DNA of 64,000 bases from Clostridia bacterium. GTDB lineage: Bacteria > Bacillota > Clostridia > Christensenellales > QAND01. The DNA lies in contig JAFSIR010000002.1 of the NCBI GenBank assembly GCA_017439715.1, positions 1-64,000 of the forward strand. The letters run 5' to 3'. A model generated the notes under the pieces. The model had not been told where the DNA came from, ran no database searches, and saw only the letters and a list, made by a program, of their open reading frames with translations. Below, piece after piece: positions 1 through 8,911 of the stretch. A program made the position numbers and the translations under genes. The first letter of the stretch is position 1, and each line of letters opens with the position of its first letter.

Positions 1-311
<311 letters not shown>

Positions 312-416
312 AAAAGATCAGCTACAAGACGAAATATGCCAGAGCGTTGATACGAACTCATCTTTCTCTATGCGGTTGTCAGGGTATATGCCCTGTACTT
401 ACACAAGTTTATACAT

Positions 417-534
<118 letters not shown>

Positions 535-542
535 TCCATTTT

Positions 543-577
543 AGAAAGCTCTTTCATTCGAAAGGGCTTTCTTTTTA
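543..577 (+). terminator. Intrinsic terminator of the rRNA operon
   Basis: An imperfect inverted repeat (AGAAAGCTCTTT and AAAGGGCTTTCT) with a short CATTCG loop is followed by a run of T. It ends the rRNA transcript before the HAD-tmk operon. Confidence 0.8.
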
Positions 578-640
578 CTTATCTTTGCGGCGTTTATGCC
601 TGTTCTGCCTCGTTTTGCCTGTATTTTCAATGCGTGTTTA

Positions 641-649
641 TGCTATAAT
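641..649 (+). promoter_or_regulatory. Extended -10 promoter for the HAD-tmk-holB-ricT operon
   Basis: TGCTATAAT is a perfect extended -10 element (TGn plus TATAAT) about 35 bases before the GTG start at 685. No good -35 hexamer lies at the usual distance, which fits an extended -10 promoter. Confidence 0.5.
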
Positions 650-684
650 AGCCACAGCTTATGCATATAACGGAGGAAGCACAC

Positions 685-1332
685 GTGGAAAAATATATTG
701 TTTGGGATGTTGACGGTACAGTGGTGGATACGCGCCAGGCGGTGGCAGACAGCTATTTATACGCCTGTGAGCAGGTTGGCATTGAGGAAACGGACGGTAC
801 GCGGATCTTTACCTATGTGGGCCGCCGCTCCACGCTGATCTTCAGTGAATACCACAAGCTCGAAGGCGAACGGCTGCAAAAAGCGTATGACGCATATGCC
901 GAATATTTCAACACAACGGGCATTGAAAAAGCGGCGCTGTATCCCGGCATGGCGGAGCTGTTCCGCGAGCTGAAAGCCAACGGCGCGAAAATGACGGTGG
1001 CCTCCGCGCGGTCGCTCTCGCAGCTGACCATGCTGTTCGAACGGCTGAACTTCAGCGATGCGTTTGATCTGATCCGTGCCACGGAAACCAACCACAAAGC
1101 GGCCGACAAGCCCCAGCTTGTGCGGGAATGCATTGCGTTTATGGGCGTAAAACCGGAAGAATGCGTGATGATCGGCGACAGGATCTATGATATTGCCGGC
1201 GGGCAAACAGCTGGCACGCGCAGCATCGGCGTAACGTTTGGTTTCGGCACGCGGGAAGAGCTGGTTGAATGCGCGCCGGACGCGATCGTGGACGATGTGG
1301 CGGCGCTGCGCGCGCTGCTTCTGGGGGCGTAA
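685..1332 (+). CDS. HAD-superfamily hydrolase, phosphoglycolate phosphatase-like
   Basis: The protein has 215 residues. It shows HAD motif I as DVDGT (residues 8-12), a motif II region around ASARS, a lysine in DKP and motif IV as GDRIYD near residue 165. These are the aspartyl-phosphate chemistry residues of small-metabolite phosphatases. I chose GTG at 685 because GGAGG at 672-676 sits eight bases before it; an in-frame ATG at 661 has no ribosome binding site. The gene ends four bases before tmk and is probably first in that operon. The substrate cannot be read from the sequence; phosphoglycolate or pyrophosphate are typical of the PpaX/Gph branch. Confidence 0.85.
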   Translation: MEKYIVWDVDGTVVDTRQAVADSYLYACEQVGIEETDGTRIFTYVGRRSTLIFSEYHKLEGERLQKAYDAYAEYFNTTGIEKAALYPGMAELFRELKANGAKMTVASARSLSQLTMLFERLNFSDAFDLIRATETNHKAADKPQLVRECIAFMGVKPEECVMIGDRIYDIAGGQTAGTRSIGVTFGFGTREELVECAPDAIVDDVAALRALLLGA

Positions 1333-1336
1333 CACA

Positions 1337-1951
1337 ATGCGCGGCTGGTTTATTTCGTTTGAAGGGCCTGATAAAGCGGGCAAAAGCACGCAGTTAGCGC
1401 TGTTCTGCGAATATTTAACGCGCAAAGGCATCCAGTTTCACCTTACGCGCGAGCCGGGCGGTACGCCTGTGGGCGAGAGGATCCGCGATATCATCCTTGA
1501 TCCAAACAGCGAAATGAACGATATGTGCGAAGCCATGCTGTACGCAGCGGCACGGAGCGAATCTGTGCAGCGCGTGCTGCTGCCCAGGCTCAACGCCGGG
1601 CAGAACGTGCTGAGCGACCGATATGTTGACAGCTCTATTGTGTATCAGGGCGCCGGCCGCGGGCTGGGCGTGGAGCGCGTGGCGGCGCTGAACCGCTTTG
1701 CCACGGACGATCTTTTGCCCGACATGACGGTGTATTTATCCCTTTCGCCGCAAAAGGCTTTTTCGCGCATGACCGGCGAGAAAGACCGGTTGGAACAGGC
1801 GGGCCCGGCGTTTCATGAAAAAGTGTTTGCTGCGTATGAAGCGCTGGCCGCGGCGGATACAGGCCGGTTCTGTGTGATCGATGCCGCCCAGAGCGTGGAA
1901 GCGGTGCATGCGGCGATCGTGAGCGCGTTTGAAGCGCGGTTTGGCGCATGA
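1337..1951 (+). CDS. tmk: Thymidylate kinase
   Basis: This kinase phosphorylates dTMP to dTDP with ATP in the cytoplasm, for dTTP synthesis. It has 204 residues, the usual length. The P-loop is seen near the N-terminus as EGPDKAGKST (the family norm is EGxDGAGKST), followed by TREPGGTPVGE and the LSDRYVDSS motif that binds the nucleotide. The start at 1337 is placed at the beginning of the conserved domain. Its stop overlaps the holB start by four bases (ATGA). The neighbours holB and ricT match the conserved Bacillota cluster. Confidence 0.95.
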   Translation: MRGWFISFEGPDKAGKSTQLALFCEYLTRKGIQFHLTREPGGTPVGERIRDIILDPNSEMNDMCEAMLYAAARSESVQRVLLPRLNAGQNVLSDRYVDSSIVYQGAGRGLGVERVAALNRFATDDLLPDMTVYLSLSPQKAFSRMTGEKDRLEQAGPAFHEKVFAAYEALAAADTGRFCVIDAAQSVEAVHAAIVSAFEARFGA

Positions 1952-2676
1952 GCGGGCAGTTGTATAAGCTGCACGCATATATCGAGCAAGCGGAGGCGGC
2001 CACGTTCAGTGCCCGCAGCAAAGCGTTTGCCGAATCCCTGCTGGGCACCGATGCAGGAGCGATCATGCGGGTGAGAAGCGGAAATCATCCGGATCATCAT
2101 GTGGTCACGCCCGGCGAAAAGCGGGTGTATATCGGGGTGGACCGCATTCGCGCGCTAACGGAATCGCTCTCGCTGCGGCCGTATGAAGGGGGCAGGCGCG
2201 CCGTTGTGATCTATCCGGCAGATATGATGCGCCCGGAAGCGCAGAACAGCCTGCTCAAAACCCTGGAAGAGCCGCCGGAAAACACGGTGTTTTTATTGTT
2301 AACGGAGTATCCGGCCCGGTTGCTGCCCACCATCCGCTCGCGGTGCGTGCTGATAAAACACGAAACAGTCTTAAACGCGGAAACCGGCTTGGCGGCAGGC
2401 GTACTGCACCGCCTGCAAAAAGGGGAAGATGGGATGGCCGTGGCCGCCAGTTTCCCCAAAGACAGAACGGAGCTGACGGATTTTTTTGCGCAGGTATCCG
2501 ATGCGGCGCATGCACAGCTGCGCGGAGCGGACGGCGGGATATACGCCCGCATCATTCCGCTGGCCGATAAGGCGCTGATGATGACGCGCAGCAACCTGAA
2601 CACAGAACTTTGCGCCCAATGGTTCTGCTTAAAAACTAAGGAGGAATGGGCCCATGGCAACAGTCGTAGGCGTTAA
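1948..2676 (+). CDS. holB: DNA polymerase III delta' subunit, short form
   Basis: The delta' subunit is part of the clamp loader that places the DnaN ring on DNA. The AAA+ core is recognised by the LLKTLEEPPENTVFLLLTE stretch and the arginine-finger motif SRC about 130 residues in. At 242 residues it is shorter than the roughly 320 usual in Bacillota, and I see no Walker A glycine-lysine loop at the N-terminus; delta' subunits are often nucleotide-free, so this need not be a defect. It overlaps tmk by four bases and ricT by 23 bases, which implies translational coupling. Confidence 0.85.
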   Translation: MSGQLYKLHAYIEQAEAATFSARSKAFAESLLGTDAGAIMRVRSGNHPDHHVVTPGEKRVYIGVDRIRALTESLSLRPYEGGRRAVVIYPADMMRPEAQNSLLKTLEEPPENTVFLLLTEYPARLLPTIRSRCVLIKHETVLNAETGLAAGVLHRLQKGEDGMAVAASFPKDRTELTDFFAQVSDAAHAQLRGADGGIYARIIPLADKALMMTRSNLNTELCAQWFCLKTKEEWAHGNSRRR

Positions 2677-3739
2677 ATTCAAAAACACAAATAAAATTTA
2701 TTATTTCAACCCCGGGTTCATCGCCTGTGCGGTGGGGGATCAGGTGGTTGTTGAAACTGCGCGGGGCACAGAGATCGGCGATGTTGTGATGCAGCCGATC
2801 GACCTTGACGATGATAAGATCGTGGCGCCGCTGAAAAACGTGGTGCGCAAGGTAACAGCGGAAGATCTGGCGCAGGCCAGCAAGTACCACGGGCAGGAAG
2901 AAAGCGCGCTGCGCGTGTTTGAAGAAATGATCGGCGAATATAAGTTGGAGATGAAGCCCGTTTCCGTGGAATACGCGTTTGACGGCAGCAAGATCACCTT
3001 CTTTTTCACGGCTGACGGGCGCATTGATTTCCGCGACCTGGTAAAAGGCCTGGCCCATCATTTCCGCGCGCGCATAGAGCTTCGGCAGATTGGCGTGCGT
3101 GACGAGGCAAAGCTGCTCGGCGGGCTGGGCAAATGCGGTAACCCTATCTGCTGCAAACGGTTTTTAACCGAGTTTTCCCCTGTTACGATCAAGATGGCCA
3201 AGGAACAGAACATTTCGCTCAACCCCAGCAAGATCAGCGGTCTGTGCGGTCGGTTGATGTGCTGCCTGAACTATGAGCAGGCCTATTATGAAGAAACGCT
3301 CAAAACCATGCCCCGGCTGGGCGCCCGCGTGAGCACGCCGAACGGGCCGGGCGTTGTAACGGAGAATAATCCTATTTCCATGCGCGTAAAAGTGAAAGTG
3401 GAAAAAGGGGAAGATATGACGGCGCTGATGGAGTTCCCGCTGGATGAATTGAATCTTGCCGGGGCACCCGCGCCACGGCCGGCCGCTGAACCCGAAAAAG
3501 CGCCGGAAGAGGCTGAGCCTGCGCCGCGCCGGGAAAACCCGCGCCACGGCCGGCCGCGCAACAACAAATCGGGCAATAAACCCGCCGGCCAGAAACCGCA
3601 GGAAGAAAAAGCGCCCGTAAAAAAACAGGAAGCCGTAGGCGAAAAGAAACAGGGCGGCAAACCGCGCCCGCGCCGGCGGCACCGCGGCGGACAGCATAAA
3701 TCGGGCAATAAACCGCAGGAAAATCCGTCCAACGCATAA
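2654..3739 (+). CDS. ricT: PSP1-domain protein RicT (YaaT family)
   Basis: In Bacillus, RicT works with RicA and RicF in a complex that binds 4Fe-4S clusters and modulates RNase Y-dependent mRNA maturation, sporulation and biofilm genes. The PSP1 core covers about residues 1-240 and has paired cysteine motifs GKCGNPICCKRFL and GLCGRLMCCLNYE. The remaining roughly 110 residues are low-complexity, rich in Pro, Lys, Arg and Glu, and contain KSGNKP twice; this basic tail is longer than in Bacillus. AAGGAGG at 2638-2644 fixes the ATG at 2654, inside the end of holB. A ferredoxin gene follows. Confidence 0.9.
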   Translation: MATVVGVKFKNTNKIYYFNPGFIACAVGDQVVVETARGTEIGDVVMQPIDLDDDKIVAPLKNVVRKVTAEDLAQASKYHGQEESALRVFEEMIGEYKLEMKPVSVEYAFDGSKITFFFTADGRIDFRDLVKGLAHHFRARIELRQIGVRDEAKLLGGLGKCGNPICCKRFLTEFSPVTIKMAKEQNISLNPSKISGLCGRLMCCLNYEQAYYEETLKTMPRLGARVSTPNGPGVVTENNPISMRVKVKVEKGEDMTALMEFPLDELNLAGAPAPRPAAEPEKAPEEAEPAPRRENPRHGRPRNNKSGNKPAGQKPQEEKAPVKKQEAVGEKKQGGKPRPRRRHRGGQHKSGNKPQENPSNA

Positions 3740-3745
3740 TTATGC

Positions 3746-3773
3746 TTGCAAAACCTGTGACAAGTGATACAAT
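3746..3773 (+). promoter_or_regulatory. Candidate promoter for the ferredoxin gene
   Basis: TTGCAA (3746-3751) and TACAAT (3768-3773) are separated by 16 bases and lie in the 65-base gap after ricT. They would give the ferredoxin its own transcript. Confidence 0.4.
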
Positions 3774-3804
3774 ATAAATTAACCACTAAGGAGGTGTTTC
3801 AACG

Positions 3805-3972
3805 ATGGCCTTTAAAATCAGTGATGAATGTGTGAGCTGCGGCGCTTGCGCTGCCGAATGCCCCATTGGCGCCATTTCCGAAGGGACCCCGTATTCGATC
3901 AACGCGGACGAATGCGTTTCCTGCGGTGCTTGCGCCGGCGTCTGCCCGATGGGTGCCATTTCCGAAGAGTAA
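3805..3972 (+). CDS. 2[4Fe-4S] ferredoxin
   Basis: This small electron carrier has 55 residues, typical of clostridial ferredoxins. Two motifs of the form CxxCxxCxxxCP occur: CVSCGACAAECP and CVSCGACAGVCP, each followed by the same GAISE stretch, showing the internal duplication of this family. The binding site AAGGAGG lies just before ATG 3805. A terminator directly follows, so it is probably a monocistronic, highly expressed gene. It would serve pyruvate:ferredoxin oxidoreductase, hydrogenase or similar enzymes located elsewhere. Confidence 0.95.
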   Translation: MAFKISDECVSCGACAAECPIGAISEGTPYSINADECVSCGACAGVCPMGAISEE

Positions 3973-3983
3973 GTCTCTTCTCT

Positions 3984-4013
3984 AAAAATGTCCGCAATGC
4001 GGGCATTTTTTTT
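3984..4013 (+). terminator. Intrinsic terminator after the ferredoxin gene
   Basis: AATGTCCGC and GCGGGCATT pair around a short AAT loop and are followed by a long T run. Confidence 0.75.
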
Positions 4014-4044
4014 ACCTGTATTTACGGAGCAAGGAGTGCTTTTT

Positions 4045-4449
4045 ATGATATATGAGGCTGATATGGCTTATTTTGTTCTGGCAAACAAAGCGCGCAGCCA
4101 CGCATATGCCCCCTATTCTCAATTTCATGTGGGCGCCTGTGCGGTGGATGCCGATGGGCAAACCGCGCTTGGCTGCAACGTGGAAAACGCAAGCTACGGT
4201 GCCACCATGTGCGCCGAACGCACGGCCATTTTTGCCGCCGTGGCCGCCGGGCTTAAAAAAATAACGCATTTATATTTGGTGGCCGATGCGCAAACACCCA
4301 CCTTCCCGTGCGGCCTGTGCCGCCAGGTTCTGTATGAAAACAACCCGGACATGATCATCTCCATGGCAGGGTGCGATTTGAACGAAGCCGTTACCTGCAC
4401 GATCAAAGACTTGCTTCCGCACGCGTTCGGGCCGGATAACCTGATCTGA
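4045..4449 (+). CDS. cdd: Cytidine deaminase
   Basis: It hydrolyses cytidine and deoxycytidine to uridine and deoxyuridine in pyrimidine salvage. The protein has 134 residues, typical of the small tetrameric type. The zinc site is complete: CAE at residues 56-58 (Cys ligand and catalytic Glu) and PCGLC at 88-92 (two Cys ligands). I start it at ATG 4045, eight bases after AAGGAG (4031-4036), rather than at an upstream in-frame ATG that lies inside the preceding terminator. Its stop shares one base with the start of the methyltransferase. Confidence 0.95.
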   Translation: MIYEADMAYFVLANKARSHAYAPYSQFHVGACAVDADGQTALGCNVENASYGATMCAERTAIFAAVAAGLKKITHLYLVADAQTPTFPCGLCRQVLYENNPDMIISMAGCDLNEAVTCTIKDLLPHAFGPDNLI

Positions 4450-5162
4450 TGGCGCTGAGAAAAGACGAACTGAATTTAAACGGCCTGTTTTTGTTTCAGG
4501 ACCCGGATACCTACTGCTTTGGGATGGACACCGTGCTGCTTGCCCATTTTGCCCGCGCCGATCGGGAAACGGTGCTTGACCTTGGCACGGGAAACGGCGC
4601 TCTGCCCGTTTTGCTTTCGGGGCTTTATACCCCAAAGCACATCACCGGAATCGAACTGCAGCCCGTTTTATATGAAAACGCGTGCCTGAACGTGGTGGCA
4701 AACGGCCTGCAGGACAGGGTAACCCTGCTGCAAGGGGATTATAAAACGCCGCTCGTTGCCGAAAAGGCGTATACCCTTGTGATCGCCAACCCACCGTATT
4801 ACCCTGTGGGTTCCGGCACACTGGGCAAAAACGAAATTGCCAACCGGGCACGGTTTGAGCTTACCGCCACAATCCGCGATGTGATCGCCGTTGCCAAACG
4901 CGCTCTAACGGCCGACGGGCGCCTGTGCTTAGTTTATCGCACGCGGTGGGAAACGGCGCTCAGGCAGGCTTTGGCTGCGCAGGAGCTACATTCGGTGCGC
5001 ACATGCTATGTGCACCCGCGCGCGGATAAAAAGGCAACCCTTTTGCTGCTGGAAGCGCGGCTGCAGGCAGGTGAAGAAACGGTGCTGCCACCGCTGTATG
5101 TGCATGAAAAAGAAGGGTATACGCCGCAAATGGCGGCAATTTATCAGGGAGAATTGATATGA
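4449..5162 (+). CDS. TrmN6/YabB-type tRNA (adenine-N6)-methyltransferase
   Basis: This 237-residue class I SAM-dependent methyltransferase has the SAM-binding DLGTGNG (44-50) and the N6-adenine catalytic motif NPPY (114-117). The N-terminal GLFLFQDPDTYCFGMDTVLLAHF is typical of the YabB/TrmN6 family, which modifies adenine 37 of tRNA-Val in enterobacteria. In Bacillus the homologue yabB also lies just before rsmI, as here, where the two overlap by four bases. The target RNA in this organism is inferred from the family. Confidence 0.85.
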   Translation: MALRKDELNLNGLFLFQDPDTYCFGMDTVLLAHFARADRETVLDLGTGNGALPVLLSGLYTPKHITGIELQPVLYENACLNVVANGLQDRVTLLQGDYKTPLVAEKAYTLVIANPPYYPVGSGTLGKNEIANRARFELTATIRDVIAVAKRALTADGRLCLVYRTRWETALRQALAAQELHSVRTCYVHPRADKKATLLLLEARLQAGEETVLPPLYVHEKEGYTPQMAAIYQGELI

Positions 5163-5989
5163 AAGGAACGCTGTATATCGTGGCAACGCCCATCGGCAAC
5201 CTGGAGGATATAACGGTGCGCGCCATGCGCATTTTAAAGGAAGTTGACGGCATTGCCGCTGAGGACACGCGCCACACCAAGCGATTAACCAACCATTTGG
5301 ATGTCCATAAACCCATGATCAGCCTGCACATGCACAACGAGCGGGAAAAGATCGAGTTTTTACGGGATAAGCTGCAGCAGGGCGAAAATTGGGCCCTTGT
5401 GAGCGACGCGGGCACGCCTGGCATTTGTGACCCGGGGGCGCCGGTGATCGCCGCGCTCAGAGACCAGGGCTTTTCCATTGTTCCCATCCCTGGGCCAAGC
5501 GCGCTGATCACCGCCATGAGCGCCTCAGGCTTAACGGACAGCCGATTTCTGTTTGAAGGATTTTTGCCCCCGCGCGGCACCGATAGGAAAAAAAGGCTGG
5601 ATGCGCTGAACGAAACAAGCTGTGCCCTGGCTTTTTATGAGGCACCGCACCGCATTGCAAAAACACTTTTGGAGCTTAGCGAACGCTGGCCGGAACGTAA
5701 GATCACCGTATGCCGGGAACTGACAAAGCTGCATGAAGAAATCGTGACCCTGCCGCTTAAGGAGGCCGCCGAAAAGTTCAGCGAGCCGCGGGGTGAATTT
5801 GTGTTGATCGTGCATCCCGCGCCGCCAAAAGAGGAAAAAACGGCTTCTCCCGAAGATATCCTGGCACTGATGGAAGAAAAAATGAGCGCGGGCCTGAGCC
5901 GCAAACAGGCGGCAGCAGAGATCGCCGCCCTTTTTAACAGGCGCACCAATGAGATATACACCTTATCGTTAAAAAATAATCCTTTCTAA
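5159..5989 (+). CDS. rsmI: 16S rRNA (cytidine1402-2'-O)-methyltransferase
   Basis: RsmI methylates the 2'-OH of C1402 in the decoding centre of 16S rRNA. The 276-residue protein begins with the family signature TLYIVATPIGNLEDITVRA, and continues with AAEDTRHTKRL, the SDAGTPGICDPG SAM-binding stretch and PIPGPSALITAMSASGL of the tetrapyrrole-methylase fold. It overlaps the upstream methyltransferase by four bases, so both are co-translated. The origin region begins immediately downstream. Confidence 0.95.
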   Translation: MKGTLYIVATPIGNLEDITVRAMRILKEVDGIAAEDTRHTKRLTNHLDVHKPMISLHMHNEREKIEFLRDKLQQGENWALVSDAGTPGICDPGAPVIAALRDQGFSIVPIPGPSALITAMSASGLTDSRFLFEGFLPPRGTDRKKRLDALNETSCALAFYEAPHRIAKTLLELSERWPERKITVCRELTKLHEEIVTLPLKEAAEKFSEPRGEFVLIVHPAPPKEEKTASPEDILALMEEKMSAGLSRKQAAAEIAALFNRRTNEIYTLSLKNNPF

Positions 5990-6250
5990 GTGTGAAATCC
6001 CCTTGAAACTCACCTTTTTATTTGATAATATGTGTGGACACAAAGTTATACACAGCGTTGTGTAAAAACAAATTGTGTATAACTTTCTTTTTATCCACAA
6101 AACATGCACATATATTGTTTTAATTGTGTGAATTTTATTAAGTATATCCACAATAATATGTTTTTTCTATTGAAAACAGTAGTGTTAATGTGGATAACTT
6201 TGTGGATATGTGAATGAATTTTACTTCTTTTTATATGGAGGTGGTTGTTA
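5990..6250. other. oriC: Left part of oriC: DnaA boxes upstream of dnaA
   Basis: This AT-rich intergenic stretch holds DnaA boxes in both directions: TTATACACA (6046-6054, +), TTATACACA (6074-6082, -), TTATCCACA (6091-6099, +) and TTATCCACA (6189-6197, -), plus one-mismatch copies at 6144-6152 and 6201-6209. It resembles the upstream box cluster (incA/incB) of the bipartite Bacillus origin and probably also lets DnaA repress its own promoter. Confidence 0.85.
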
Positions 6251-7570
6251 TTGGATCGCAGTGAATATATTTGGCAGCGTGTTTCCAAATATATGGAGCA
6301 GGAATTGAGCAGTTTAAGCTATGAAATGTGGATTAAGCCCCTGCGTCCTGTGCAGCTTGAAAACAATAAACTGATTGTGCTGGCTCCCAACACCCAGATT
6401 GTTGATACCGTAAAAACCCGATACGCTCATTTTTTGCAGCAGGCGATCGACCGCGTGTGTGACCAAAACAACGAGCTGCGGTGTGAAGCCCAGTTTGTGC
6501 TGCAGGCTGACTGGAAGGCTCCGCAGGCTGCTGCTATGCGCCGTTCTGGCGGCCTGAACTCGAACTATACATTTGATTCTTTCGTGGTGGGCAAAAGCAA
6601 CGAGTTTGCCTTTGCCGCTGCCAAGGGCGTGGCCGCAGCGCCGGGCGTAAAACATAACCCTTTGTTTATTTATGGGGGCACCGGGCTGGGCAAAACGCAT
6701 TTAATGCACGCCATCGGCAATGAAATTTTGCGCCAGGACCCTGAAAAAAACATTTTGTATGTGACCAGTGAGCAGTTTACAAACGAGCTGATCAGCTCGT
6801 TGCAAAACAAGCGCAATGAGCAGTTCCGCGATCGGTATCGCAATGTGGATGCCCTGCTGATTGACGATATTCAGTTTATCGCGAACAAGGAAAGCAGCGT
6901 GGAAGAGTTTTTCCATACATTTAATGTGCTGTATTCCGACAGCAAACAGATTGTGCTCACATCGGATAAACAGCCGCGCGATATTCCTTCTTTGGAAGAA
7001 AGGATGCGCACGCGGTTTGAATGGGGATTATTGGCTGATATTTCAAGGCCGGACTATGAAACCCGCGTGGCGATACTGCGCAATAAAGCCAATAAAGAAA
7101 AATTGTATATTGAGGAAGATGGCGTGTTGGAATACATTGCTTCCCATGTGGAAAACAATGTGCGCGAATTGGAAGGCAGCCTGAACCGAGTGATGACCTT
7201 TTCTTCGCTTACGGGGCAGCCGGTCACCATCACGCTGGCGGAAGAAGCGCTTAAAGGATTGGTGGAAACCAAAACAAGGCTGATCACTCCGCGCTCTATC
7301 ATGACGCAGGTATGCAATTATTTTGATCTTCAGATGGACGAGCTTTGTTCCCGCCGCCGCAACCGCGATGTGGCGCGCCCGCGGCAGATCGCCATGTATC
7401 TAATCAGGAACAAAACAGACCTGCCGTATAAAAAAATCGGTGATCTGTTTGGTGTGAAAGACCATACAACGGTGATCCACGCCTGCCAGAAGATCGAAGA
7501 AGAAATCATGATCTCCGAATCAATGGAAAACACACTCAGAGATCTGTCTGCGATGATCTCGGGTAACTGA
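6251..7570 (+). CDS. dnaA: Chromosomal replication initiator protein DnaA
   Basis: DnaA binds the boxes around it and opens oriC. The 439-residue protein has the four-domain plan with a rather short linker: domain I (about 1-80), an AAA+ domain with P-loop GGTGLGKT (142-149) and Walker B DDIQFI, and a C-terminal DNA-binding domain ending in the KDHTTVIHACQKIEE signature. I place the start at TTG 6251, ten bases after GGAGG (6237-6241); the TTG at 6245 directly abuts the binding site. Strong DnaA boxes flank the gene on both sides. Confidence 0.97.
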   Translation: MDRSEYIWQRVSKYMEQELSSLSYEMWIKPLRPVQLENNKLIVLAPNTQIVDTVKTRYAHFLQQAIDRVCDQNNELRCEAQFVLQADWKAPQAAAMRRSGGLNSNYTFDSFVVGKSNEFAFAAAKGVAAAPGVKHNPLFIYGGTGLGKTHLMHAIGNEILRQDPEKNILYVTSEQFTNELISSLQNKRNEQFRDRYRNVDALLIDDIQFIANKESSVEEFFHTFNVLYSDSKQIVLTSDKQPRDIPSLEERMRTRFEWGLLADISRPDYETRVAILRNKANKEKLYIEEDGVLEYIASHVENNVRELEGSLNRVMTFSSLTGQPVTITLAEEALKGLVETKTRLITPRSIMTQVCNYFDLQMDELCSRRRNRDVARPRQIAMYLIRNKTDLPYKKIGDLFGVKDHTTVIHACQKIEEEIMISESMENTLRDLSAMISGN

Positions 7571-7802
7571 TTTTATCCACAAACAATACAAATGCTTTCC
7601 ACATATTTTTTGTGGATAAAATAACCCGTGTGGATAAACAACAGTTTGTCCACATAATACACAAAGTGGTTTTCACACCCGGCGTGTATAAAAAACAGCG
7701 TAATAATCGGGGTTAAAAACGGTTTTCCACATATTCACAGCCCCTACTACTACGACTACTTTTTAACTAATATAAACTATCACTGAGAAAGAGTGTGAAA
7801 AA
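7571..7802. other. oriC: Right part of oriC: DnaA boxes, DnaA-trio and unwinding element
   Basis: Exact boxes TTATCCACA occur at 7573-7581 (+), 7611-7619 (-) and 7629-7637 (-), with near matches at 7646-7654, 7655-7663, 7723-7731 and 7731-7739. The last two adjoin a short C-rich stretch and then CTACTACTACGACTACTT (7744-7761), whose complement reads as successive 3'-GAT-5' triplets, the DnaA-trio. An AT-rich tract (7760-7780) follows. This order (box, GC-rich, trio, AT-rich) is that of the Bacillus unwinding region and places the strand-opening site just before dnaN. Confidence 0.85.
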
Positions 7803-8903
7803 ATGAAACTGACCTGTGAAAGAGAAGCCCTGTCCCAGTGCGTTCAAATTGTTCAGCATGCTTTGCCTTCCCGTGCACTGCAGCAGATATTGGAAGGTAT
7901 TTATTTACAGGCGAAAGATAACTGCCTCATTCTGCGGTGCAGCAACGGCGTTTTGAATATTACAAGCAAAATTCCGGCCTTTGTTTCCAAGGAAGGCGCC
8001 ATCGTTCTGCCCGGCCGCCTGTTTTGCGAGTTTGTACGCCGGCTGCCGCAAGGCATGGTTACCATTGAAAAGGATGAGCTGACCGCGCGCCTTGCCTGCG
8101 GATCTATGGATACCAGTTTGCAGGGCATGAATGCTAACGAGTATCCTCAGATCGCAGAAATGGAAGATGCGCGCTCGTTCTCCATCAACCAGGATATTCT
8201 GAAAAAAATGATCCAGCGCACCAGTTTTGCCGTTGCGCAGGATGAAAGTAAGCCTATTTTAACGGGTGAAATGGTCGAGATTGAGCGGGGCAACATCAAC
8301 TTCGTAGCGCTGGACGGATACCGCCTGGCGATCGCAACGGAAACAACGGATGAAAATATGCTTTCCATGCGTTATGTGGTGCCCGGCCGTTCGCTTTCCG
8401 AAATAGCAAAACTGATCGGCGATTCGCAGGATCCGGTATCCCTTTCTTTTACAAAGCAAAGCGCTTCCGTGCAGATCGGAGACACGAACATCACAACAAG
8501 ATTACTGGAAGGCGAATATATCAATTACAAGCAGATTTTGCCCGCTCAATGGCAAACCCGGATACAGATCAATGTAAACGAGCTGCTGGACGCTGTTGAT
8601 CGCGCTTCGCTAATCGCCCGCGAAGGAAAAAACAACCTGATTAAAATGGATATCCGCGAAAAAGAATTGGTGATCATGGCCAACAGCGAAAGCGGCTGTA
8701 TTGTGGAAAATATTCCGGTGGAAGTGGAAGGAAAGCCCCTTTCCATCGCGTTCAACGCCCAATATATCAGCGAGATGTTGCGCGCTACACGGCAGGATGA
8801 AGTATATATGGATTTTATTTCCAATCTCTCGCCCTGCATAATCCGCCCGCTGGAATCGGAAGAATTTTTGTATTTGGTGCTGCCGGTCAGAATCTTATCG
8901 TAA
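7803..8903 (+). CDS. dnaN: DNA polymerase III beta sliding clamp
   Basis: The clamp encircles DNA and tethers the replicative polymerase. The 366-residue protein has the length and three-fold repeat organisation of the family. Recognisable segments are the N-terminal MKLTCEREALSQCVQIVQHA, GYRLAIATE in the middle domain, and the C-terminal IRPLESEEFLYLVLPVRI that ends in the conserved VLPVR motif near the partner-binding pocket. The ATG at 7803 has only a weak purine-rich site (GAGAAAGAG). A strong terminator follows, so dnaN is not co-transcribed with recF as it often is elsewhere. Confidence 0.97.
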   Translation: MKLTCEREALSQCVQIVQHALPSRALQQILEGIYLQAKDNCLILRCSNGVLNITSKIPAFVSKEGAIVLPGRLFCEFVRRLPQGMVTIEKDELTARLACGSMDTSLQGMNANEYPQIAEMEDARSFSINQDILKKMIQRTSFAVAQDESKPILTGEMVEIERGNINFVALDGYRLAIATETTDENMLSMRYVVPGRSLSEIAKLIGDSQDPVSLSFTKQSASVQIGDTNITTRLLEGEYINYKQILPAQWQTRIQINVNELLDAVDRASLIAREGKNNLIKMDIREKELVIMANSESGCIVENIPVEVEGKPLSIAFNAQYISEMLRATRQDEVYMDFISNLSPCIIRPLESEEFLYLVLPVRILS

Positions 8904-8911
8904 AAAGAAAG

